Of a stretch of DNA of 64,000 nt, positions 1 to 11,389 are shown piece by piece. The notes under the pieces were generated by a model. The model was given only the letters and a program-made list of their open reading frames with translations. It had not been told where the DNA came from and did not search any database. Positions within the stretch are counted from its first letter, which is position 1; the number at the start of each line of letters is the position of its first letter. Where the stretch lies: contig NC_019869.2 of assembly GCF_002234675.1 (NCBI RefSeq), positions 8,705,015 to 8,769,014 on the forward strand, written 5' to 3'. Origin of the DNA: Oryzias latipes (lineage: Eukaryota > Chordata > Actinopteri > Beloniformes > Adrianichthyidae). A program made the position numbers and the translations under genes.

Positions 1-1070
1 ACAAAGTGTCTGCAGTTTCGTTTATTACTGGGCAATAAATAATATTCTGAGAAGATGACTGTACCAGAGAGCACAGGCGAAGCCTCGCGTGAAGCTCAGA
101 GCGGTCCGCTGCAGAAGAATCAACACGCACCCCAACACACTTCAACAACACCTATATAGTTAGTTCATTAGTTAGATAGGTAGTTGTTACTGTTATTTGT
201 TAATAAAGAATACTGGGTTGTAATTGTTTTCATTTGCGACGCGGTCGCGGATAACCGCGTCTGCGCGCCCCCTGCTGGTTCATCACCACGGTGATCAAAA
301 ATCTCACATCGTCACAGCTCTACGTGTAGTCAATTGAAGAGTTATGGTACGTCAAAGACTGTGTGTTATATAGGTGTCGCTGACAACATCTCCAGTGATA
401 AAAGGTCATCTGAGGTAGCAAGAGAGAGGACTCCGCCTCAAAAAAAGGCTATTCCTCCGACGTTCTGCCTGCTGCTCCAACTACCAATCAACATATGAGG
501 ACCAGAAACTAGGGAGGTTGCATCTTAAGGGCAAAATAAATAGAAGAAGATGAAAAAAAAAAAAAAATAATAAAAAATCAAATGCGGTTGAAATTTCTGA
601 AAATGTTTAATAATATAAAAGAAGAAATATCTTGGAAACTCTAACAGATAAAGCAGTGAAAGCTTTTGATGTTCTATATATGTGTCTCAAACTACTTCAG
701 AATCAGTCCAAGGCTTGCAGTTCCCCAGTAAAAGAAAACAGACGAGCCGGTGACCTTAGTGTGTGTTTGTGAGAACCGTTCCAATCCTCCTTGGTCTCTT
801 CTCTCTGGAGGTAGCCTTGACAAATCAAATGGAAAACACTGCAGTGTATGACACAAGTCCCCACTTGGTGACAGAATAGCTTCAAATCTTTTATCTCAGC
901 CCACACTTTTAAAATAAAAACTTATGTATGTAGCTATAAATTATTGCTTCTCTCGTAGCAGCTCTGCTCTCTAGTTGAACAATCAAACTTAAAGCAGCCG
1001 AAAGAAAATTAGTATGAAAAAATGTCAGGAAATACTTTAACTAGAATAAGCAAATATGAATGAATTTTTT
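1..1070. other. AT-rich stretch, no gene recognised
   Basis: Positions 185-215 carry TTAATAAAG and 235-290 a CpG-rich patch (GCGACGCGGTCGCGG), which together resemble the tail of an LTR, but no boundary can be fixed. The rest shows only short chance ORFs and an A-run near 552. Confidence 0.4.
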
Positions 1071-1074
1071 GAAA

Positions 1075-2055
1075 TATAGGGCACACTGGATTATAAGGCG
1101 CACCGTCAATGAACGGTCAATTTTCAAACTTACGGGCACATTAAGCAAGACAAAAAGAGTCAGCGATAGGTCCATCAGACTTTACTTCCTGCATTCACAG
1201 CTAGCATACTATTTTCGTATATTAATAATATCTGTAACTCCCAAACCTGTTTGCAATTTGTAAAAATAAATAAATAAAAACCAGACCAATAATGCTAAAA
1301 CAAACGTTACTGTGTCTATGCAAACTCCCAACCTTGTTTATATCAAAAACACAGCTATACATTAGCTGCATTAGCACATTTACAATAACACACTTGTTTG
1401 AAACTTGTAATAAAAAAAATAAAATAAAATAAACAGGCTTATTCTGCTAAAACATGTTATTGTGACTATGCTAGCTCTCTACTTTGTTAGTAACACGTAA
1501 GAAGAACCAGTTTGACACTGCTACACATTAGCCACGTTAGCATATTTACAAAAACATGTAGACTTGTTTGTTTGTAACACCTACACATATGAATATTGCA
1601 TTTGCTGCTTAAAAAACATGTTACTGTGACTATGCTAACTCCCAAACTTGTTAGTACCACATCAAAAATACAGCTACACATAAGCAACATTAGCATATCA
1701 ACAATAACACGCAACCTTGTTTGCAACTCACAAAAAAAGGCTTATTCTGCTAAATCGTATGTTACTGTGACCACGCTAACTCCCAGACAGTCTGTCACAG
1801 CTACACATTTGCTATGTTAGCATATTTACAATAACACACAACCTTGCTTGCATCTCTTAAAAAAAACATACAATATTTTGATAGAGCGTCATGTACCTAG
1901 AAAAATTGCTTCAACATCAATAAGCACAACCAGAATGAATCTATATATAAGGCACTCTAAATTATAAGGTGAACTGTCACTTTTAAATATAGATAGATAG
2001 ATAAATAAATAAATGTGAAAATAAATGTGTCTTATAGTGCGAAAAATATGGTACT
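1075..2055 (+). mobile_element. Non-autonomous DNA element with GGCGCACC-type ends and tandem core
   Basis: The left end reads ATTATAAGGCGCACCGTCA and the right end CTTATAGTGCGAAAAATATGG, the familiar fish terminal sequence related to GTATTTTTCGGACTATAAGG. Between 1286 and 1860 a unit of about 150 bp (TGCTAAAACAnnnGTTACTGTG... to ...TTAGCATATTTACAATAACA) repeats at least four times. The same core occurs inverted at 44348-45850. Confidence 0.6.
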
Positions 2056-3713
2056 TCACTTGTGATTATGTCTCAATGTAGCATTAAGCCACTAACCTGA
2101 GACAGATGTGAGGTTGGAAAGTATTTTTAGGCTTTCAAACAAATAAGCCCTTATTATTGTAAGTCCATCAGATCCCCTGAAGCCTCCACACAAACCCACA
2201 TAAAGCTTTTTTCTTCATTTTTTTCTGCTTGTACTCTAAAGCAAATGTTGATGAAAATCTGGAAACAACTCATATTTGCACTGTTTGCGCTGGATTGGTC
2301 TTTTTTCAGTTGGGATTACACACAATAAAGAAACAAATTCAAACAGAGTGGAACATGATAGGTAAACAGCAACAACATGATGTCATGTAACACTTAAAGT
2401 ACACAGCAACACACATTTGTCGAGCAGTTGAATAAACACACACATTTACAAAGGCGTCAAATGCTATAATTGAGCTGTGATGGCAGTAAAAATGGGTTTA
2501 GCACTTTGGTCATAGTGACAGGTCACAGCTTGGTAAAAGGGGGATGCTTCAGACAATAACACACAACAGATAACCATGCACAAAATCCATAAATCACACA
2601 CTTCTTGATGTTGTTCAACTCCTAAAGTAATTTCACCGCATTGGAAACATGGATGACTCCAAGGTTTCCAACTTTTTCTTGCTCTGCCTCTGCAGGTTCT
2701 GATGAAGTTCTAAGGTGAAAAGGGTCCTCTCTTGGTGGCGCGATCACAAATACCACAAGCACAGATGGACACTGTGAGAGAGCTGCTAATGCCTGGCTCT
2801 GTGTTTACCGAGCTTTGCAACTGCACCACAGCTGGAATGCAGCAGGAGTGAGCACACAAAGGGATGAATATCACTCTCTGGGTCACCCAGGGCCACTCCT
2901 CACCACACGGAGTTAAAACAAATAAACAAACAAACAAAAAAACAAAATCACTCCTAAACGTTTTCTAATACAAGTTAATCTGCATTCAACTCAATGGCAA
3001 AAAATAAATACATTAGCACACCTAAATGTACACCTATGTCTGTTGGTTAGTGTAGCATCTTCCCTTCCCACTTTAAGTAGCGTACATGCCGTTTTAATCG
3101 ACTTCATAAAAGAGGCAACAAATATGCAAAGCAACATTCATCACATTTGAAACTCGCAAATTAAAACCGTCAAGCCGCAGAGTGGCTTAAGCACAAGCAT
3201 TAACTGACAGCAAGGTTATCAGGAATACAATAATTTTATTATTTTCATTCATTTTAATAGATTCTGTAAAAAAAAACTCATAGAGATGTCATTTTTGTAG
3301 GTTTTAATTAATATTTGAATGTGGCAATCCAAAGGTTTTGGGTGCAAATAAAGGGGAAATTGGCTGAATATCTAGGACACTGCAACTAGGAGAGGAGGTA
3401 AGAGTTTCATTTCCCCACAGGACCATCGGATAGAGTAGAAAGGTTTGTATTTGATAAGGAGCATATGAAGAGCAGATCCCATAAATGTCAGAGAATGAAT
3501 GCGGTACAGAAACCAAGCTAATGAGTGAAGGCTAACAACAAAGGTTCGGAGGTGAGCTGGGAGAAGAGAGGAGTAAAAAATTGGCAAGAAGGCATTTTTG
3601 GAGGTGATGCAAGTCAGGTAAAGAGCAGACACATATACACTGGGGTTCCCACTAATTAAGCTAAGAAAGGAACCCAATTTTGCCAACAATCCTTCTTCCC
3701 ATTAAAATTAAGT
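2056..3713. other. No gene recognised
   Basis: AT-rich sequence. A minus-strand open stretch at 2710-2937 has a cysteine-bearing end (SICACGICDR) but no family match and no firm splice site. Nothing else is supportable. Confidence 0.4.
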
Positions 3714-3717
3714 TTAA

Positions 3718-3991
3718 CCCTTTTACACCGGAGCTTTAGCTTCAGTGTTGACACTCTTTCGGCTACCGTAACTCTTCTACCGTTAAACACAATTGTAGTA
3801 ATTCCAGCAAATTCTGAAGCGGAGAAATGTGGCTTTTAGCCGTTATGCAACAATTTACATTAGTAATGTGTTTCACATCGGAGCCGCTTTTTTGCGCATT
3901 AGATTGACACTGATTGGACGAAGAGTTACAGCAAATGTCAAATAGCATGTGTTTTTTAGCTGTCACCGGTGACATCTCCGGTGTTAAAGGG
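3718..3991. mobile_element. piggyBac-like MITE with TTAA target duplication
   Basis: TTAA at 3714-3717 and again at 3992-3995 flank a 274-bp element. Its ends match as inverted repeats: CCCTTTTACACCGGAG at the left and CCCTTTAACACCGGAG on the complementary strand at the right, one mismatch in 16. It has no transposase, so it is non-autonomous. Confidence 0.8.
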
Positions 3992-3995
3992 TTAA

Positions 3996-5490
<1,495 letters not shown>

Positions 5491-5494
5491 CCGA

Positions 5495-6022
5495 TCATGG
5501 ACAGGCAACCTGTATTTTTTTTGTTTTTACACTTTTTCTTCCATAGTGACATTTTGCATTTTCCCCCCTTGCAACAGATGAGAAACCTTCCTTCTTGATG
5601 TTCATTCTTGCAGCTAAAAGACAAGATAAAATCCTGGAATAATTTTGTGCTCGGAAGTGTACAAATAAACTTTTCCGGAATATTTTTTTAACGTCTAATG
5701 GTTGAGATATCAGTTTAACCTCAAAAGGAGTTTCACATGACCCTGTACTGCCTTTGGAACCTTTTCTTATTGGCATAGAATTCCCAAAGTTAACACTATA
5801 GACGTTACAAATCCAGTCTGGATCCCGATATGTCGCCATGTTAGAGATATACACTTGGAAACACCAAAAAAAAAAACATATAGACAGCCAAGTGCACAAC
5901 AAAACTTGACCATTTTGCTTTAAAGCTGGTCTAGAATAGTCAACGAGTGTCAGTTTATGTTTCGATATCGCCAAGCTGGCAAACCCCAAAATGATGGGGT
6001 GACAACACCCTACAGACTGCAT
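5495..6022 (-). other. 175-codon open frame, no recognised product
   Basis: This is the second longest open frame in the window and lies in AT-rich sequence. It shows no domain that I recognise and has a frameshift-prone A-run near 5866. It ends against a LINE/SINE-tail repeat at 6028. It may be part of a decayed retroelement or chance. Confidence 0.2.
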
Positions 6023-6027
6023 TTCCC

Positions 6028-6494
6028 TGCATTCCTCTAAGGAGGGTCTAAGGGCAGGGATCCCAGTTTAGCTTAGTCTGTTTAAATGGTAAATGGCGTC
6101 TACTAGTATAGCACTTTACTACCTTCCTCAAAGCCCAAAGCGCTTTACAGTCACAAACCCATTCACCCATTCACACATACATTCACACAATGGTGGCGGC
6201 TCTGCTGCCGAACACTGGTGCAAACCTTCCACCAGAGGTAAAGTGGGGTACAGCGTCTCGCCCAAGGACATTTCGATACATGGGGTTGCAAGGCGGGAAT
6301 CGGACCTGCAATCTTCCGTCGACCGCCCCACCGCTGCACCACAGCCGCCCAGTTTAGTTAAGCCATTACCTATTGAATTCTGTAACTTTATGATCCTTAT
6401 GATTTTATGCTTACTATACAATTACCGGTATGAAGGCCATTGAGACGACTGTTGTTGTAATATTGGGCTATATAAATAAAATTGAATTGAATTT
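6028..6494 (+). repeat. Retroposon 3' tail interrupted by a SINE
   Basis: The ends (GTCTAAGGGCAGGGATCCCA at about 6045, and GGGCTATATAAATAAAATTG at about 6465) match an uninterrupted copy at 43850-44030. The SINE at 6082-6349 splits this copy near a CAGTTTA-like target. Confidence 0.65.
6082..6349 (-). mobile_element. tRNA-derived SINE (minus orientation)
   Basis: On the minus strand a box A-like GGCTGTGGTGCAGCGG and a box B-like GCAGGTCCGATTCCC occur at the 5' end, followed by the body motifs TGTCCTTGGGCGAGACGC and AAAGCGCTTTGGGC. These are RNA polymerase III promoter parts in a SINE head, not a tRNA gene. Confidence 0.75.
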
Positions 6495-6724
6495 CACAGA
6501 ACTAGGATCCTGTAGGTTTATTACTTCTCTCCAAACAAATGATAACTATAACATTTTCATGTGACAAGTGAAAACGTGAAAATATAACTCAAAATAACGT
6601 AGGTGCTGTACAGCTTCCTAAAGTTATTCTGAATTTCAAAGGGCTGTGACGCAATAGCATGACTGGAAACCATTCAATTATGAGTCTTCATACCAAATTG
6701 AAATAAAAAAAACTTGATTTGTAT

Positions 6725-7262
6725 TAGGGTTGCTTATCTTTTGATCTACTGTCAAAGCGTTTTCAATGGTCTTTTAATTATGATATTGCTGTTTTGATCC
6801 AAATAAAAAAAAAAAAGAAACTGTCGTTTTCAAGAACAGTTTCTGCAGAGCAGCAGTAGTTCATTAAAAAATCATCTCTGAGTTTTGGACGGGACTATTA
6901 ACGTGGATTGTCGCCACCCCCCATTCCTATCACCCCTACCTCAGAGCTCTCTGTTTACACGCTCTCCCGCTAGCTTACAACCCCTCACAACCCCAACGTA
7001 ACATTACTGGTGCAACAAAAATTGGCGGGCAATATCGCAGCTATCTGTACGATTTTGATCCAGATGCCCAGACATGGATGTACACGTGGTTGTGGCCCGC
7101 CCCTTGTTTTTCCTGCATCACAAACACAATCTTTTCCAAACAGAATTTTATCATTTTCTACTGATTCGTAACAAGTTGAATAAAGAAATACTTAGAAATG
7201 CTATTTTAAGCTTAATATACTTTATAGATGTCCTCCATCATCAGAAAAATCCCACAAGGACA
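6725..7262 (-). repeat. Family A DNA element (minus orientation)
   Basis: Carries the family landmarks in reverse: a GTCCTCCATCATCAG block at 7231-7245, GAATAAAGAAATACTTAGAA, GTAACATTACTGGTGCAAC, and AGTTTCTGCAGAGCAGCAG at the far end. Confidence 0.65.
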
Positions 7263-7375
7263 AGTTCAAAACACAAACACTATTTTATCATTAAAGCGAT
7301 AAAACCAGAGCTGTGCAGGTTGAGGTCTTAAGAGTTTTACAGTAGTTTACGTCTGACTTCTCTGCATCTAAAGCA

Positions 7376-7871
7376 CACGTGTCAAACTCAGGCCTGCAGG
7401 CCAATTTTGGCCCGCAGTTTAATTATTATTGGCCCACAAGATCATATCAAATGTGCATTAGAGCTGACCCGCGGATACTGCAAATCCCACAATGCTTTGG
7501 TAGTATGTTGGCGCCCAGTCGAAAACGGCAAGCGCTCCTTTTTTCTGTTGACAGTCACTGACAGCCATGCTCCAGTCGAATCGGATGAATTAATGTCACC
7601 CTCAACAAAAATGGCCAAACGAAAGATGGACACCAGGAGCTTTGAAGACAGATGGGAGGCAGATTATCTGTTCACGAATATAAAGACAGACCTGTTTGTC
7701 CTGTGTGGAGCTAACATGGCTGTAACGAAAAAATATAACCTAAGAATATGAAAAGGTTAAACATTACATATCAGTTACAGTTCATTTTTCAATTAATATT
7801 GAGTTAGACCCCTGACTTTACTTCTCTGCTTCATTTTGGCTCACTGTGAATTTGAGTTGACACCCCCTGGA
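7376..7871 (+). mobile_element. hAT element (GTF2IRD2/Charlie-like) with 8-bp TSD
   Basis: CTAAAGCA at 7368-7375 and 7872-7879 is an exact 8-bp target duplication. The ends read CACGTGTCAAACTC and, reversed, TCCAGGGGGTGTCAACTC. At 496 bp it is an internally deleted copy that keeps part of a transposase start (7611-7751). Confidence 0.85.
7611..7751 (+). pseudogene. Fossil hAT transposase N-terminus
   Basis: Forty-six codons begin MAKRKMDTRSFEDRWEADYL and end in VTKKYNLRI then stop. This resembles the N-terminus of Charlie-type hAT transposases and GTF2IRD2-like proteins (KRK-D-R-F--RWE--YLF ... AV-K-YNLR). The zinc-binding His/Cys region and catalytic core are missing, so it is a relic of the surrounding element. 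Confidence 0.7.
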
Positions 7872-7879
7872 CTAAAGCA

Positions 7880-8130
7880 ACAACTGCATATCAGGTTGTA
7901 TAGTCCCAATGTTAACAAATAAAAGGGTTGTTTTGAAGGGTATCCTTGATGTCCTTCATCTTGTCAACAATGCATTTCATGCTGAAGTCCACACCTATTA
8001 CATCAGTGTTGCAGCACAGATGAGCAGTGATGCATGAATCCTGGCTTTAGATCCTTCATAATGGCCCATGCTCTCTCTCATTTGCAGCAGTCTGCTCTGA
8101 AGTTGAAGCCCGCAGACGGCAGCTCTGTCA
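7880..8130. other. No feature recognised
   Basis: Unique-looking sequence between the hAT element and the CpG-rich region; no ORF or repeat that I can name. Confidence 0.4.
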
Positions 8131-8720
8131 TTCGGTGTGGGGAAGAATGAGTAGCCTATGCCTGATCTCTGCCAGCCTCACTGAATCATGCGTGAACTTT
8201 GACGAACACCAGCTTCCTCTCGGCGTTTCTGCGGGAAACCTCGAAGCGGTAAGTTGGTGGAATCATCCTCTCCCACAACTTGAAATCTCTCTTCTTATTT
8301 TTTTTATTATTCAGAGTTGGCGGCTATGAATCAAAGCAGGATGGCGCGCGGGTGCATAAAGGCCACTTCACAAAGTAGCGACAGGAAACACTGAACAATG
8401 ACGATTCAATGCAGCGCACGGACGCCAGAGTGAGAGGCGACGAACATCCCCGCAAAAACACAGCAGCCCGCCAAATCCCGCAGCCGACAAGGTTCATGCG
8501 GCGTTTACTGACCTGTCGAAGCGAGGACTCTCCCTCCACTGATGTCCGGAGTTGGTGCGCGTGTGGCGGCTGTGCGTCACTCAGTGTTTTCGCCCACCCT
8601 GACTCTCCTCTGTCTGTCGAACTAGAGATAGTGCTGATGTTTCCACTTCCTCCTTTCTTCCGCCGTCTGCTGGCTGGAGCGGTGATGATGATGATGATGA
8701 TGACCAAGGAAGATGAAGAC
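8130..8720. promoter_or_regulatory. CpG-rich putative bidirectional promoter with splice signals on both strands
   Basis: CpG dinucleotides are dense here compared with the AT-rich surroundings. On the minus strand, a GC-rich non-coding stretch ends at a consensus donor CGACAG|GTCAGT (8513/8512), typical of a 5' UTR exon. On the plus strand an ATG at 8148 leads to donor GAAGCG|GTAAGT (8250), followed 66 bp later by acceptor TTATTATTCAG (8316). The plus-strand frame closes five codons on (SWRL then stop), so it is short or non-coding. No gene family is recognised. Confidence 0.4.
8682..8703. repeat. (GAT)n short microsatellite
   Basis: Six to seven GAT units inside the CpG-rich region. Confidence 0.9.
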
Positions 8721-8969
8721 GCTTCTCACACACATCACAGAAAATATGACTCCACTTCAATTTGTTTAAATTAATATATTTATATTTACGTCCACATTGT
8801 GCATACATTTAATGCTTAAAACTAAAAAGGATCAATATGTTATTCTTTAATTGATATTCTTAATTACCTAAAAAAAAGTTCCCCAATTATTTTTTTTCAA
8901 CAACAAAATAAATTAGGAAAGATTTTATACATTTTCCTTGAATCTCTGTGCTTATTTTTTAAACATCAT

Positions 8970-9512
8970 GTCAGGAGTTTTGACATGTTCTTGTAGAATT
9001 TTTTTGACAATAGAGGACATGATCAGAAAATTGAAACTTTGTTCAAGTCATTGTGAATCAGGAGCAGACCCCCCCAAAAAATATATCCTTTTGGAAATAG
9101 CTTGTTTGTAGCCGGCTTCATTCTGATGCATCCACTTTTAGACAAATGGATCCATGTTCGTCTTTGTTTTCCTCATCTGAGCTGGAATCTGCATCAAAAC
9201 TGTACGGCCGGATAGCTCCAATATTCCTCGCCATTTTGGTTGCAACACTAATGTTAAGCTGTGGCTGTAAGCCAGCGGGAGAGAGTGTAAACAACGGGAT
9301 GATGGGAAATGTGGGGAAGCGTTTAGTCTGTCAACAGTCCCGCCCACAAGTCAGAGGCTTTCTAATGAACGCCTGACGCTCTGTAGAAACTGTGTCCTAA
9401 AAAAAACGATGCCGGTTTTTTGATTTAGCCTAAAAACGACATCATCTTAATTTAAAGACCACTGGGAACACGTTGACAATGGATCAAAAGATAATCAGAG
9501 TGGAACTTCAAT
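8970..9512 (+). repeat. Family A DNA element (plus orientation)
   Basis: A nearly full-length copy: ACATGTTCTTG, GAGGACATGATCAG, GTGAATCAGGAGCAGA, TCTGATGCATCCACTT, GGATAGCTCCAATATT, then AAAGACCACTGGGAAC and ATCAAAAGATAATCAGAG. Confidence 0.7.
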
Positions 9513-9597
9513 ATTCTGAATACAATGTTTAAAAGTAAAGGAAGAAAAAGACACAAATGAATTTTCTGTCCATCCATCTTTGGAACAATTGATCTCT

Positions 9598-9690
9598 TGT
9601 GTCTCATACATATATGTACATATATATATACATACATAAATGTGTGTGTATATATATATATATATATAAATATTTTATATATATACTTAT
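9598..9690. repeat. TA/TG-rich microsatellite
   Basis: Degenerate TACATA/TATATA/GTGTGT runs about 90 bp long. Confidence 0.9.
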
Positions 9691-11184
9691 GATTACATCT
9701 TTTATTTGCTGATAAAAGTTCATGTGAGTTGGCATCTCAGCGTGCCCTTTAAGTTGTAGTGTTTGTATTTCTATACTTTATTCATAAAGTATTATTCCCA
9801 CTCTTATGTCACTTGACTTTCTCTGTTTTCTGAAAAATGTTTTTGGAGGGAATGTTTTGTGACACTGCCTAAATTGTCTAAATGACTGATGCTTCACAAT
9901 CTTTTCCCAGTCCTTCATGGCACTAAGGCTTAAACACCATCATCCTCATTCGCATTGACCGAGTGCTTCAAATAAAAAAACTTGCTGACTGGATTCTGTC
10001 GACGTGGCGCCGCCTGCCTCCAAACAGCATCTGTGACTAAACCTCATTTGAAAGATTCATTGTGGTCGTCGAAAGGGGAACTCATCAGTCAGAGCAGCAG
10101 AAACCGGCAGGAGGCAACGGCAAAAGTGGGCACACCGAGGGAGGTTGAAATGGGAACATGTAACTCCGAATCCACCACTTTAATTCTTCAAACGTCATTT
10201 TCTATCCTCCTTTGATGAATTTCTTTTTTTAAGCGCACGCTCTACGCTCTTCAAACCCATTCGAGGCACTGAGAAGGCCCCAGACTCAAATCTAAATAAG
10301 AATCTGGTTAGTCCGCTCAATGTCGGTCTACTGTAATTGCTTGTCTTCTAGGGTCATTAGGAAAAAGGAATGTTTCCAGTTTATTTCCACAGCAGAGACA
10401 TGTTTCACTTATGAACAAAAAAAAGTGAAAGATTTTCCAAATGAAAAGCCATTTTTAGAACTTTTGCTGTTTATGTCTGAGTTACAAACCCAGACATGCT
10501 ATCGGAATCAGTAATATTTATGTGTTTCTGGGAGAATTTGATGAAAGGAAACTGTTCATTAGCTCTGAAAAGGTCAAAAGGTACATATTAAAACAACCAG
10601 GAGATGAAAATGTTCAACGTTAATCCAAAATAAAACAGGGTTTTCATTGGTTAACATTGACTGAAAGGAAGATTTTTTTATTCTCAGAATTTCAAAAAAT
10701 GAATTCTCATTTCTCAGTGGCATGCCATAGTAAATAAGCATTTATGTGGAAAACATTCAAATTGCAATCTAGTCTTTCATTTAAACTCTCTACAGTTGAT
10801 GTGCTTTAAACACTACAATCACTTTAATACAGGTAAGCCTAGCATGCAGAGGAAGCAAATCTCTTTAGACGGTGTTTGCTGACACACAATCTCCTCAGAA
10901 ACTGTGATGGCGGATTATCTCTCTTACTAGCAAACTCCATTTACATCCACATATATGCTTTTACAGACCTATTTCCAGGCGGGAAATACTTTTTTTTAAC
11001 TCACCATCTGACCGAGCGGACTGATCTAATAGAGGTTATGGATGCAATTTGCCGTCTTGGCTCAAAGGAGTCACGAGCAGAGGATAAATAGGTTGAAGTT
11101 CTAGTTGAAGTTACTTGCTTGAGTCTCTTTTCACATTTAAAGCCTGTAAAGTTCGAGCAGACAAACCAAACGTATTCTTAATTC
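9691..11184. other. rp9 3' flank, no gene recognised
   Basis: AT-rich sequence downstream of the rp9 stop, presumably including its 3' UTR. Minus-strand ATTAAA at 10823-10828 and AATAAA near 10676-10682 are candidate polyadenylation signals. Confidence 0.4.
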
Positions 11185-11389
11185 TTAGTCGGAATCAGAT
11201 GAGTCACTGGTTTTAGAATGCTTGTGCTTCCTTTTTGTCTTCTTCTTTTTCTTGTCCTTCTTCTTCTTGTCCTTCTTTTTCCTCTTTTTGCTACGTTGGT
11301 GGTGGGACGAGGAGGAGGAAGAGGAGGAAGAGCTGTCTGAGTCAGAGGAGGAAGTTGTGTCTTGAAGCAGTTGCTGTAGCTGCTGGATC
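11185..11389 (-). CDS. rp9: rp9 exon 6 (Ser/Lys-rich C-terminus, stop)
   Basis: After a TTTATAG acceptor the exon completes Arg155 and encodes IQQLQQLLQDTTSSSDSDSS, a run of ten serines, a KKRKKKDKKKKD-type basic tract and a SDSSDSD end, finishing with a stop at 11185. The acidic-serine then poly-lysine layout matches RP9 C-termini. An ATTAAA hexamer on the minus strand near 10823-10828 is a possible polyadenylation signal; no AATAAA is close. Confidence 0.93.
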
